Source: Galactobacter caseinivorans (GTDB lineage: Bacteria; Actinomycetota; Actinomycetes; Actinomycetales; Micrococcaceae). Taken from it: a stretch of 64,000 nt of DNA. A program made the translations under genes and the position numbers. The DNA lies in assembly GCF_003640665.1 (NCBI RefSeq), contig NZ_QQXL01000001.1, forward strand, positions 715,720 through 779,719. Reading direction: 5' to 3'. Each line of letters starts with the position of its first letter. Position 1 is the first letter of the stretch. Below the pieces are notes generated by a model that did not search any database, had not been told where the DNA came from, and saw only the letters and a program-made list of their open reading frames with translations. Shown here piece after piece: positions 56,903 through 64,000 of this stretch.

Positions 56903-57928
56903 ATGCGCGTTCTTACCACCGGCGGCGCCGGGTACATCGGCTCCCACACCGTCCTCAGCCTGATCCAGGCCGGCCACGAGCCGGTGATCCTGGATAACTT
57001 CGCCAACTCCTCGCCGGAGGCCATCCGCCGCGTCTCCGAGCTGGTTGGTCGCGAGATTGAGTACGTCGAGGCGGACCTGTTGGATGCCGAGCGCACCCGG
57101 GAGATCATGCTGGCGGGCAACTTTGACGCCGTGATTCACTTCGCTGGCCTCAAGGCCGTGGGGGAGTCCGTGGCGCAGCCGCTGCGCTACTACCGCACCA
57201 ACATCGTGAGCACCCTGAACCTGCTGGATGCCATGGATGAGGCGGGAGTGCGCACCTTCGTCTTCAGCTCCTCCGCCACCGTGTACGGCGCGGCCGGCGT
57301 GGCGCGCTGCGTTGAGGACCTGCCCCTTGGCACCACCAACCCCTACGGCGCCACCAAGTTGCACATCGAGCAGATCCTGGATGATCTGGCCGCCTCTGAT
57401 CCCAGCTGGCACATCGCCAAGTTGCGCTACTTCAACCCGGTCGGTGCGCACGAATCCGGACGCATTGGTGAGGACCCCAGGGACATCCCCAACAACCTGA
57501 TGCCCTTTGTGGCGCAGGTGGCGGTGGGACGGCGTGAGCAACTCAGCGTGTTCGGTGGGGACTACCCCACACCTGACGGAACCGGCGTGCGGGACTTTAT
57601 CCACGTCGTCGACCTGGCTGCGGGGCACGTGGCAGCGCTGGAGGCGCTGCCGGCACACGCCGGAAGCCGCGCATGGAACCTGGGCACCGGGGAAGGCTCC
57701 AGCGTGCTGGAGGTGGTCCGCTCCTTTGCGCGGTCCTCTGGCAGGGACATCCCCTTCACCATCGTGGACCGCCGCCCCGGTGACGTCGCGGAACTGGTCG
57801 CGGAGCCCAGCCGCGCACGCGCAGAGCTGAACTGGAAGGCGGAGCGCGGCCTGGAGGAAATGACGCGGGACTCCTGGAAGTGGCAGAGCCAGAACCCCAT
57901 GGGTTACGTGGAGGAAGAGACGGCCTAA
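56903..57928 (+). CDS. galE: UDP-glucose 4-epimerase
   Basis: A 341-residue extended short-chain dehydrogenase that interconverts UDP-glucose and UDP-galactose. NAD motif TTGGAGYIGSHTVLSL, Ser124 in VFSSSATVYG and Tyr148xxxLys152 (NPYGATK) form the catalytic set; LRYFNPVGAHESGRIGEDP and GTGVRDFIHVVDLA are GalE hallmarks. It may also accept the N-acetyl sugars. It supplies UDP-galactose for surface polymers and lies 1 kb before the second Stealth gene. ATG 56903 is leaderless. Confidence 0.96.
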   Translation: MRVLTTGGAGYIGSHTVLSLIQAGHEPVILDNFANSSPEAIRRVSELVGREIEYVEADLLDAERTREIMLAGNFDAVIHFAGLKAVGESVAQPLRYYRTNIVSTLNLLDAMDEAGVRTFVFSSSATVYGAAGVARCVEDLPLGTTNPYGATKLHIEQILDDLAASDPSWHIAKLRYFNPVGAHESGRIGEDPRDIPNNLMPFVAQVAVGRREQLSVFGGDYPTPDGTGVRDFIHVVDLAAGHVAALEALPAHAGSRAWNLGTGEGSSVLEVVRSFARSSGRDIPFTIVDRRPGDVAELVAEPSRARAELNWKAERGLEEMTRDSWKWQSQNPMGYVEEETA

Positions 57929-57952
57929 GCACGCGTCCCCGCGGCGGGGCAC

Positions 57953-57958
57953 TAGGCT
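57953..57958 (+). promoter_or_regulatory. -10 element, probable leaderless promoter of the FAH-family gene
   Basis: TAGGCT ends 6 nt before the ATG at 57965. Confidence 0.5.
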
Positions 57959-57964
57959 GGGCCC

Positions 57965-58729
57965 ATGCGTATTGCCCGTTGTGTCCTTGATTCAGAGCCC
58001 TTCTACGCGCTGGTGGAAGGGGATGAGGTTGCCGTGCTCAATGGCGACCCGTTCTTCCACGGTGTGCAGACCACCGGAACGCGCCACGCGCTGGAGGACG
58101 TGCGCCTGGTGGCGCCCATCATCCCGCGCTCCAAGGTGGTGGCCTTTGGCCGTAACTACGCCGAGCACGCCAAGGAGATGGGCAACGAGGTCCCCGCGAC
58201 CCCGCTCATGTTCCTGAAGCCCAACACCTCCGTGGTGGGTCCGGGGGAGCCGGTGCAGTTGCCGTCCTTCTCCGATGAGATCTCCTATGAGGCGGAGCTG
58301 GCCGTGGTGATTGGCCGCATCTGCAAGGACGTGCCTGCTGCGGATGCGGATGCCGTGATCTTTGGTTACACCTGCGCCAATGACCTCACCGCTCGCGATG
58401 CGCAGCGCACCGACGGCCAGTGGGCTCGCGCCAAGGGCTGGGACGGCTCCTGCCCCCTTGGCCCCTGGATCGAGACGGAGCTTGACCCGGAATCCCTGGG
58501 CATCAAGGCCCGCCTGGACGGGGACACCGTGCAGGATGGGACCACCGCGGACATGATTCACGGCGTGGGTGAGCTGGTGGCTTTGGCCTCCGCCGCCTTC
58601 ACGCTGCTGCCCGGGGATGTGCTGCTGACGGGCACCCCGGCCGGAGTGGGCCTGGTGCGCGAGGGACAGCGCGTTGAGGTAGAGATTGAGGGCATCGGGA
58701 CGCTCTCCAACTTCTTTGTGCGCGCGTAA
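57965..58729 (+). CDS. Fumarylacetoacetate hydrolase (FAH) family protein
   Basis: A 254-residue member of the FAH superfamily. The C-terminal catalytic domain has the metal ligands in SYEAELAVVIG (Glu-x-Glu) and the family block GYTCANDLTARDAQ; VAFGRNYAEHAKEMG opens the domain and LLTGTPAGVG closes the active site. Members hydrolyse acylpyruvates or decarboxylate oxaloacetate. In Micrococcaceae-type genomes such a gene commonly precedes gltX, here separated by the Stealth gene. Exact substrate unknown. Confidence 0.92.
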   Translation: MRIARCVLDSEPFYALVEGDEVAVLNGDPFFHGVQTTGTRHALEDVRLVAPIIPRSKVVAFGRNYAEHAKEMGNEVPATPLMFLKPNTSVVGPGEPVQLPSFSDEISYEAELAVVIGRICKDVPAADADAVIFGYTCANDLTARDAQRTDGQWARAKGWDGSCPLGPWIETELDPESLGIKARLDGDTVQDGTTADMIHGVGELVALASAAFTLLPGDVLLTGTPAGVGLVREGQRVEVEIEGIGTLSNFFVRA

Positions 58730-58733
58730 GTCT

Positions 58734-58790
58734 GTGCGCGCCTAGTTCCGTGCGCGCCTCGTTCCGAGCGCGCGTCGTACCGAGCGCGTC
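58734..58790 (+). repeat. Degenerate 16-bp tandem repeat
   Basis: About 3.5 units starting gtgcgcgcctagttcc, gtgcgcgcctcgttcc, gagcgcgcgtcgtacc. It begins just after the FAH-family stop and fills the gap before the second Stealth gene. Non-coding as far as I can see. Confidence 0.7.
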
Positions 58791-58858
58791 ACCCGCGCAA
58801 CCACTCACACCCGTCCTGCTTGTCTCACGTCGCCGTACTCTTCCTGGGAGCCCCGTTC

Positions 58859-60490
58859 ATGCCGATCTCTGCCGCTGTGAAGGCCCTAGGCAAAACCGCG
58901 CTGCGCGAGGCTGCCTCCAGGGCCTCGGAAATGCGATTCGCCGTGACCAGGCACCGGGCTGGCGAGGCGCAGCGAACGTGGGGGCTGCCTGGCCAAAAGG
59001 TGATTGCGCTGGACTTCAACCCCGCGCTCTCACTCCCGGAGGCCAGGTCCGCTTCGGCGCAGCTGGCACGCGGCGTGCTGGAGCGGGCCGGCGTGGACTT
59101 CTTCCTGTGCCCCTCGCCCAGCCACCGCGCCACCATCCTGGGCGTCACGCAGGAGAATGCCGCCGCCGCACTGTCCGCGTTGGCCGCCGCCCCGGAGCTT
59201 GACGGCTGGCGTGCCTGCGCCGCAGGGGACGCACTGGGGAACCCCGTGATCACCCCGCTGGGGGCCTCCCGGCTGCGCGCCGTCGGCGGCGTGCGCCTGT
59301 GGCGGGTCCAGGCCGCTACGGCCACCAGCCGCTTCCGGTCAGGCCCCACGGAGGGTGTGGAGGTGCTGTTCTTCGGGGCCAACGAGGACCGCCCGCACGT
59401 GCTTGAGCCCCTGGTGCGGCGGGAGGGGCTGGCGGGATTGACGCTGGAGCAGACCCAGGATCGGGACGCCCACGGCGTGCCGCAGGTCTGGGCGCGTGGC
59501 CGCGACGTGCAAGAGGTGGGCTTCCCCATCGATGTGGTTTACACGTGGGTGGATGGCGCGGACGCCGAGTGGGCCAAGAGCAAGGCCCAGGCCAAGGCCG
59601 CGGTGGAGGGCGTGGTCTTCACCGAGCGCTCGGATGACGAGTCTCGCTTTGCCGACCACGACGAGCTGCGTTATTCACTGCGCTCGCTTGAACAATTTGC
59701 GCCGTGGGTGCGCCACGTGTGGATCGTCGCCGCGGGCCAGCGCCCGGCGTGGCTGCGGGACAGCGACCGGGTCACGGTGGTGGATCACCGCGAAATCTGG
59801 CCGGACCCAGCCCAGTTGCCCAACTTCAATTCGCACGCCATCGAGGCTAATCTGCACCGGATTCAGGGGCTGGCGGAGCATTTCTTGTACCTGAATGACG
59901 ACAACTTCTTTGGGCGTCCCGTGAGCCCCGAGCAGTTCTTCCGCGGGAGTGGCCTGGCCAATGCCTTCCTGTCACGGGCCACGGTGGACTTCGCGGAGCC
60001 GGTGGAGGGCGAGATCGCCTCTACTACCGCGGCCAAGAAGGCGCGCGGTCTGGTGCTGGAGCAGTGCGGCGCCTACCCCACCCGCAAGTACTTTCATGCG
60101 CCCGCAGCGCTCACTCGCAGCAGGCAGGAGGAACTGGAACGCATCTTCCCCGCGGAGTTCGCTGCCACCCGTGCCGCGCAGTTCCGCACCACGGAGGACA
60201 TCGCGGCCGCCGGCTCCCTCTCCATGGCGTACGGCCTGGCTACGGGCTCCGTGGTGACGGGCCGCATTCGCTATGACTACATTGATCCGGCCGTTCCGGA
60301 CGGTGCCGCGCGGATGCGGCGCTACCTCAAGGCCAGGAACATGGACACCTTCTGCATCAACGACGGCTCCACCGAGGAGAGCCCGGAGGAGCGCAGCGCC
60401 ACCCATGACCGGATCGCCGGCTGGTTGGAGGAGTTCCTCCCCGTGCGCTCCTCCTTTGAGCGGGAAGAAGACACCGTCACTTCCGCGTAG
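58859..60490 (+). CDS. Stealth-family sugar-phosphate transferase, second paralogue
   Basis: A 543-residue enzyme of the same family as the gene at 41896. CR1 [15 protein letters not shown] (about residue 224), CR2 [20 protein letters not shown] (about 265), CR3 [20 protein letters not shown] then [12 protein letters not shown] (about 322-354), CR4 NMDTFCIND (about 494). The N-terminal 200 residues differ strongly from the first paralogue, so donor or acceptor probably differ. Start ATG 58859 was chosen because GGGAG lies 8 nt upstream; a TTG at 58820 is possible. It stands alone between FAH and gltX, away from the main polymer cluster but near galE. Confidence 0.88.
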   Translation: MPISAAVKALGKTALREAASRASEMRFAVTRHRAGEAQRTWGLPGQKVIALDFNPALSLPEARSASAQLARGVLERAGVDFFLCPSPSHRATILGVTQENAAAALSALAAAPELDGWRACAAGDALGNPVITPLGASRLRAVGGVRLWRVQAATATSRFRSGPTEGVEVLFFGANEDRPHVLEPLVRREGLAGLTLEQTQDRDAHGVPQVWARGRDVQEVGFPIDVVYTWVDGADAEWAKSKAQAKAAVEGVVFTERSDDESRFADHDELRYSLRSLEQFAPWVRHVWIVAAGQRPAWLRDSDRVTVVDHREIWPDPAQLPNFNSHAIEANLHRIQGLAEHFLYLNDDNFFGRPVSPEQFFRGSGLANAFLSRATVDFAEPVEGEIASTTAAKKARGLVLEQCGAYPTRKYFHAPAALTRSRQEELERIFPAEFAATRAAQFRTTEDIAAAGSLSMAYGLATGSVVTGRIRYDYIDPAVPDGAARMRRYLKARNMDTFCINDGSTEESPEERSATHDRIAGWLEEFLPVRSSFEREEDTVTSA

Positions 60491-60493
60491 AAT
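60488..60493 (+). promoter_or_regulatory. -10 element overlapping the Stealth stop codon; leaderless gltX promoter
   Basis: TAGAAT begins with the TAG stop of the upstream gene and ends 8 nt before the gltX ATG at 60502. Confidence 0.45.
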
Positions 60494-60501
60494 CTGGGAC
60501 T

Positions 60502-62010
60502 ATGAGCTTCACCTCCTCCCTCCCGACCGTCTCTGACTCCACCCCCGTGCGCGTGCGCTTTTGCCCGTCACCGACCGGTACCCCGCACGTGGGCATGGTC
60601 CGCACGGCCCTCTTCAACTGGGCCTATGCGCGCCACACCGGCGGCAAGCTGGTGTTCCGGGTGGAGGATACGGACGCCGTTCGCGACTCCGAGGAGTCCT
60701 TCAACCAGCTGATCGAGGCGCTGCAGTGGTTGGGCATGGATTGGGACGAGGGCGTGCTGGTGGGCGGCCCGCACGAGCCCTACCGCCAGTCTTTGCGTAG
60801 CGATATCTACACGGATGTCATCGAGAAGCTGGTGGCCGGCGGGCATGTGTATGAGGATTTCTCCACCCCGGATGAGGTGGAGGCACGTCACCGCGCCAAG
60901 GGCGAGGACCCCAAGCTGGGCTATGACAACTTTGACCGCGAGCTGACCCAGGAGCAGAAGGACGCCTTCCGCGCTGAAGGCCGCGCCCCCGTGCTGCGGC
61001 TGCGCATGCCGGATGAGGACATCACCTTCACCGACCTGGTCCGCGGCGAGATCACCTTCCCCGCGGGTTCGGTGCCTGACTTTGTGGTGGTGCGCGCCAA
61101 CGGCAAGCCCCTCTACACGCTGGTGAACCCGGTGGATGACGCGCTGATGGGGATCACCCACGTGCTGCGCGGCGAGGACATCCTCTCTTCCACTCCCCGC
61201 CAGATCGCCCTCTACAAGGCGCTGATCCAGATTGGCGTGGCGGAATTTGTGCCGCTCTTTGGCCACCTTCCCTACGTCATGGGAGAGGGAAACAAGAAGC
61301 TCTCCAAGCGCGATCCGGAGTCCAGCCTGTTTAATTTGCGGGACATGGGCTTCATCAAGGAGGGGCTGGATAACTACCTGGCGCTCCTGGGCTGGTCCCT
61401 CTCCGCTGATGAGGACATTTTCTCGCTGGATCAGCTCGTGGAGCACTTTGACATCCACGATGTGCTGGGCAACCCGGCCAAGTTTGACCTCAAGAAGGCG
61501 GAGGCCATCAACGGCAATCACATCCGCATGCTCCCTGCGGACGTGTTCCGCGACCGCTTGATTCCCTACCTGGTGGCCGGGGGAGTGGTGTCGGAGCCGC
61601 TCACGGATCGCGAGGCCCAGATCCTGACCGCCGCCGCGCCGCTGATCCAGGAGCGCGTGCAGCTCCTGGGCGAGGCCCCTGCCCTGCTCGGCTTCCTCTT
61701 CACCCCGGATGCGGATCTGGTGGTGGCACCGGACGCGCTGAAGAAGCTCCCGGAGAATCTGGCTGAAGTGGTAGACGCCGCGATCGCCGCGTTGGAGGCG
61801 GTGCCGGAGTTCACCACGGAGCACATCGAGGCCGCGCTGCGCACCGCGCTCATTGACGGCCTTGGCCTCAAGCCGCGCCTGGCCTTTGGTCCCGTGCGTT
61901 CCGCCGTGACCGGCAACCGCATCTCACCGCCGCTGTTTGAGTCGCTGGAGATCCTGGGCAAGGAGTCCACGCTGGCTCGCCTGGGCTCCTTCCGTCAGCA
62001 GCATGCCTGA
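60502..62010 (+). CDS. gltX: Glutamate--tRNA ligase
   Basis: A 502-residue class I synthetase. The HIGH-type motif is [10 protein letters not shown] (22-31) and the KMSKS-type is KLSKR (266-270). [20 protein letters not shown], then TDAVR, is the family block. In actinobacteria, GltX usually charges tRNA-Glu and mischarges tRNA-Gln, later amidated by GatCAB; both cognate tRNA types lie just downstream. The ATG 60502 appears leaderless. The HAD gene overlaps its end by 8 nt. Confidence 0.97.
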   Translation: MSFTSSLPTVSDSTPVRVRFCPSPTGTPHVGMVRTALFNWAYARHTGGKLVFRVEDTDAVRDSEESFNQLIEALQWLGMDWDEGVLVGGPHEPYRQSLRSDIYTDVIEKLVAGGHVYEDFSTPDEVEARHRAKGEDPKLGYDNFDRELTQEQKDAFRAEGRAPVLRLRMPDEDITFTDLVRGEITFPAGSVPDFVVVRANGKPLYTLVNPVDDALMGITHVLRGEDILSSTPRQIALYKALIQIGVAEFVPLFGHLPYVMGEGNKKLSKRDPESSLFNLRDMGFIKEGLDNYLALLGWSLSADEDIFSLDQLVEHFDIHDVLGNPAKFDLKKAEAINGNHIRMLPADVFRDRLIPYLVAGGVVSEPLTDREAQILTAAAPLIQERVQLLGEAPALLGFLFTPDADLVVAPDALKKLPENLAEVVDAAIAALEAVPEFTTEHIEAALRTALIDGLGLKPRLAFGPVRSAVTGNRISPPLFESLEILGKESTLARLGSFRQQHA

Positions 62011-62740
62011 GTTGTTCCCCTCAACGGCGCCGGTTCCCACCGGCGCCGTTGGCGTCCTCTTTGACGTGGATGACACGCTGGTGGACCTGCGCAGCGCCAT
62101 GCGGGTGGCCCTGCTCGGCGCGGCCGAGCGCGAGCTGCAGGGCCTGGATGAGGCGGCGCGCACGGAGTTTGCCGAGCACTTCTCCAGGGACACTGACGGC
62201 TTCTATGACGCGTATGTGCGCGGCGAGCTGGGGTTTGCCCAGCAGCGTCACCGGCGTCTGCAGGCCGCCCTTGCGGCGTGGGGTCTGCGCACGGAGCAGG
62301 ACGTGGACGGCTTCTCCACGCGGTTCGAGTCGCTGGTGCGGGATTCCTGGCGCGTCTTTGCCGATGTGCACGGCGTGCTGGATGCGTTGGACGGCCTCGG
62401 CGTCCCCTACGGCGCGGTGACCAACAACGTGGAGAGCTATCAGCGCGGCAAGCTGCGGGCGGTGGGCCTGGAGCGCATCGGTGTGGTGATCGGCTCGGAC
62501 ACGGCCGGCGCACCCAAGCCGGATCCCCGCTCCTACCTGGCCGGCGTTGCCGCGCTGGGTACCGCAGCCGCCAGCACGCTGATGGTCGGGGACAACCCAG
62601 GGCACGACGTCGAGGGGGCGCGTCAGGCGGGTCTGCCGGCACTGCTGGTGGATCGCTTTGGCCGCTTCGCGGACCTGGGTGGGGTGAGCGGACTCACGCC
62701 GGTGGTGGGGTGGGCCGCGGGGGCCTTGCGCGCGCGGTGA
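62003..62740 (+). CDS. HAD family hydrolase
   Basis: A 245-residue haloacid-dehalogenase-type phosphatase. Motif I is [10 protein letters not shown] (nucleophile Asp), motif II VTNNVES, motif III Lys in APKPDPRSY, motif [19 protein letters not shown] helical C1 cap lies between motifs I and II. Such enzymes dephosphorylate small metabolites such as phosphoglycolate or nucleotides; the substrate is not readable. ATG 62003 overlaps gltX by 8 nt with no strong ribosome binding site, so coupled translation from the gltX transcript is likely. A hairpin at 62755-62775 follows. Confidence 0.9.
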   Translation: MPELFPSTAPVPTGAVGVLFDVDDTLVDLRSAMRVALLGAAERELQGLDEAARTEFAEHFSRDTDGFYDAYVRGELGFAQQRHRRLQAALAAWGLRTEQDVDGFSTRFESLVRDSWRVFADVHGVLDALDGLGVPYGAVTNNVESYQRGKLRAVGLERIGVVIGSDTAGAPKPDPRSYLAGVAALGTAAASTLMVGDNPGHDVEGARQAGLPALLVDRFGRFADLGGVSGLTPVVGWAAGALRAR

Positions 62741-62754
62741 CCCGGCGGCGTGCC

Positions 62755-62775
62755 CCGTTTCTGATCCAGAAACGG
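62755..62775 (+). terminator. Hairpin after the HAD gene
   Basis: A perfect 9-bp stem CCGTTTCTG / CAGAAACGG with 3-nt loop, 14 nt past the stop; no T-tract. Confidence 0.5.
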
Positions 62776-62843
62776 CGAAACGGTGGCACTTTTTGAGGGG
62801 TTCGAACTGAGCCGGGGCCTCGGCGCAACGCCCTGGTACCGAT

Positions 62844-62872
62844 TTGGTGCGGAGGGCAATCTCCGCTAAAGT
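62844..62872 (+). promoter_or_regulatory. Promoter of the first tRNA-Gln/Glu unit
   Basis: TTGGTG (62844-62849) and TAAAGT (62867-62872), 17-nt spacer, about 43 nt before tRNA-Gln. Confidence 0.6.
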
Positions 62873-62914
62873 TTGATCTGGCCTAGTGCTCCGTAGGAGT
62901 TCTGGGAATGCCAT

Positions 62915-62986
62915 TGGGATATGGTGTAATTGGCAACACATCGGTTTCTGGTACCGACATTCTAGGTTCGAGTCCTGGTATCCCAG
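62915..62986 (+). tRNA. tRNA-Gln (anticodon CTG), copy 1
   Basis: Acceptor TGGGATA/TATCCCA, anticodon stem TCGGT/ACCGA with loop TTCTGGT (CTG), T-arm CTAGG-TTCGAGT-CCTGG. The 3' CCA is not encoded (the following bases are cga). Confidence 0.95.
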
Positions 62987-63043
62987 CGAGATTCATTGCG
63001 AATCTTGTGAGTGCGGGCCTTGTGCCCATAGCACTTCACGCAC

Positions 63044-63116
63044 GGCCCCATCGTATAGCGGCCTAGTACACCGCCCTCTCACGGCGGCAGCACGGGTTCA
63101 AATCCCGTTGGGGTCA
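63044..63116 (+). tRNA. tRNA-Glu (anticodon CTC), copy 1
   Basis: Acceptor GGCCCCA/TGGGGTC, anticodon stem CCGCC/GGCGG with loop CTCTCAC (CTC), T-arm CGGGTTCAAATCCCG. CCA not encoded (cgg follows). A small hairpin at 63127-63146 lies downstream. Confidence 0.95.
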
Positions 63117-63237
63117 CGGTCGCGACAACCCAGCTTTGCTTGGGTTCTTCGCGTCAGTGGTGAGAAGGTGCCTCAGCTTTTTTGGTCTGACCAGGAAGGT
63201 GAAAGCGCCAGGTTTTTTTGCAGTATCAGCAGTGCTT

Positions 63238-63313
63238 GGCCCCATCGTATAGCGGCCTAGTACACCGCCCTCTCACGGCGGCAGCACGGGTTCAAATCCC
63301 GTTGGGGTCACCA
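63238..63313 (+). tRNA. tRNA-Glu (anticodon CTC), copy 2
   Basis: Body identical to copy 1, but here CCA is encoded (63311-63313). It is followed by a strong hairpin. Confidence 0.95.
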
Positions 63314-63317
63314 AGGT

Positions 63318-63349
63318 CAAGGGACCGGTTCTTCGGAGCCGGTCCCTTG
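63318..63349 (+). terminator. Terminator of the first tRNA unit, with TTCG tetraloop
   Basis: Stem CAAGGGACCGG / CCGGTCCCTTG, extendable to a C(TTCG)G tetraloop; followed by cgcgtttcc. Confidence 0.8.
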
Positions 63350-63509
63350 CGCGTTTCCAGGCTCACTCGCCCGCGCTCACTTGCCAGTTCCTGCGCGCCC
63401 ATGCGCTGGCCAATGCGCGGACCCATGCACCGGTCCGTGCGGCGGTCTGGGCGGCGGCAACGCAGTGGTTGTGTGGTGCTCCCGCGGCAAGCATGCGCGG
63501 CCTCGCCGG

Positions 63510-63539
63510 TTCGCATGGGTACACAAATTCGGGTAGGCT
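63510..63539 (+). promoter_or_regulatory. Candidate promoter of the second tRNA unit
   Basis: TTCGCA (63510-63515) and TAGGCT (63534-63539), 18-nt spacer. It differs in sequence from the promoter of the first unit, so the duplicated segment starts downstream of the promoter. Confidence 0.45.
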
Positions 63540-63580
63540 GTCATAGCGCCTGGTGCTCCGTGGAGTCCTGGGAATGCCAT

Positions 63581-63652
63581 TGGGATATGGTGTAATTGGC
63601 AACACATCGGTTTCTGGTACCGACATTCTAGGTTCGAGTCCTGGTATCCCAG
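63581..63652 (+). tRNA. tRNA-Gln (anticodon CTG), copy 2
   Basis: Identical to copy 1, exactly 666 bp downstream; CCA not encoded. Confidence 0.95.
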
Positions 63653-63709
63653 CGAGATTCATTGCGAATCTTGTGAGTGCGGGCTTTGTGCCCACAGCAC
63701 TTCACGCAC

Positions 63710-63782
63710 GGCCCCATCGTATAGCGGCCTAGTACACCGCCCTCTCACGGCGGCAGCACGGGTTCAAATCCCGTTGGGGTCA
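63710..63782 (+). tRNA. tRNA-Glu (anticodon CTC), copy 3
   Basis: Same body as copies 1 and 2; CCA not encoded, as for copy 1, its positional equivalent. Confidence 0.95.
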
Positions 63783-63900
63783 CGGTCGCGACAGCCCAGC
63801 TTTGCTTGGGTTCTTCGCGTCAGTGGTGAGAAGGTGCCTCAGCTTTTTTGGTTTGACCAGGAAGGCGAAAGCGCCAGTTTTTGCAGTATCAGCAGTGCTT

Positions 63901-63976
63901 GGCCCCATCGTATAGCGGCCTAGTACACCGCCCTCTCACGGCGGCAGCACGGGTTCAAATCCCGTTGGGGTCACCA
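63901..63976 (+). tRNA. tRNA-Glu (anticodon CTC), copy 4
   Basis: Same body as the other copies; CCA encoded (63974-63976), as for copy 2, its positional equivalent. Confidence 0.95.
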
Positions 63977-63980
63977 AGGT

Positions 63981-64000
63981 CAAGGGACCGGTTCTTCGGA
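63981..64000 (+). terminator. Terminator of the second tRNA unit (cut by window end)
   Basis: The left arm and loop of the same hairpin as 63318-63349 are present; the right arm lies beyond the window. Confidence 0.6.

Larger units (their letters stand above)
62887..64000 (+). repeat. Tandem duplication of a 666-bp tRNA segment
   Basis: The segment from about 62887 to 63350 (Gln-Glu-Glu-terminator) recurs from about 63552 to beyond the window with only scattered substitutions and small indels (for example a shorter T run, 191 versus 194 bp between the two tRNA-Glu genes). The intervening 200 bp, which holds the second promoter, is not visibly repeated here. Confidence 0.9.

Noticed and set aside
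62887..64000. Repeated blocks near the right edge as a mobile element or integration site
   Set aside because: The repeats are whole tRNA genes with their terminators; no integrase, transposase or terminal inverted repeats are visible.

Overview
The window is about 64 kb of GC-rich, gene-dense bacterial chromosome. GTG starts, the leaderless gene starts, an actinobacterial-type LeuB, Stealth-family glycopolymer genes, a LANTG (class E-like) sortase signal and gene content typical of Micrococcaceae suggest an actinobacterium of the Arthrobacter/Micrococcus/Rothia/Kocuria group. The genus cannot be fixed from this window. I see no rRNA, CRISPR array, phage or complete insertion sequence.

Layout. 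1-3488: end of sbcD, then sbcC (DNA end processing). 3589-10618: MFS transporter, FabH, a tiny unknown protein, an M20 peptidase, a DHA2-type MFS transporter and an MHS-type symporter behind a CRP-like site. 10949-19739: RND exporter, malate:quinone oxidoreductase, orphan solute-binding lipoprotein, tRNA-Leu, peroxiredoxin, two identical tRNA-Lys genes and a hypothetical protein. 19913-22818: ilvD, divergent from an MmyB-like regulator. 23078-31742: a very large sortase-anchored nuclease/nucleotidase, a cardiolipin-synthase-like PLD, and a divergent response regulator/histidine kinase pair. 31923-41690: ilvB-ilvN-ilvC, two MFS transporters, serA, metG. 41896-48899: a cell-surface glycopolymer locus. 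49005-54381: MacB/FtsX-type ABC transporter plus a two-component system. 54511-62740: leuB, ilvE, galE, FAH hydrolase, a second Stealth gene, gltX, HAD hydrolase. 62915-64000: a tandemly duplicated tRNA-Gln/Glu/Glu cluster running off the window end.

How genes work together. Branched-chain amino acid synthesis is nearly complete here (ilvB, ilvN, ilvC, ilvD, ilvE, leuB; leuA and leuCD are absent). ilvB and leuB share a promoter motif, GTCCAT-N4-TGAGATG, which hints at one regulator. The locus at 41896-48899 joins a Stealth phosphotransferase, an acetyltransferase/aminotransferase/dehydrogenase trio of the kind that makes UDP-2,3-diacetamido-2,3-dideoxy-uronic acid, and a GT2-TagF fusion. Together they predict a phosphodiester-linked, amino-uronate-containing wall polymer or capsule. 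The 1606-residue wall protein could turn extracellular DNA into nucleosides and phosphate.

The most general signal I found is start-codon architecture. Thirteen genes have a TANNNT -10-like hexamer 6-8 nt upstream of the start codon and no Shine-Dalgarno in the usual position, as expected for leaderless mRNAs. Genes inside operons and several others carry clear Shine-Dalgarno sequences instead. All functional calls rest on motif recognition by eye; no database search was run.
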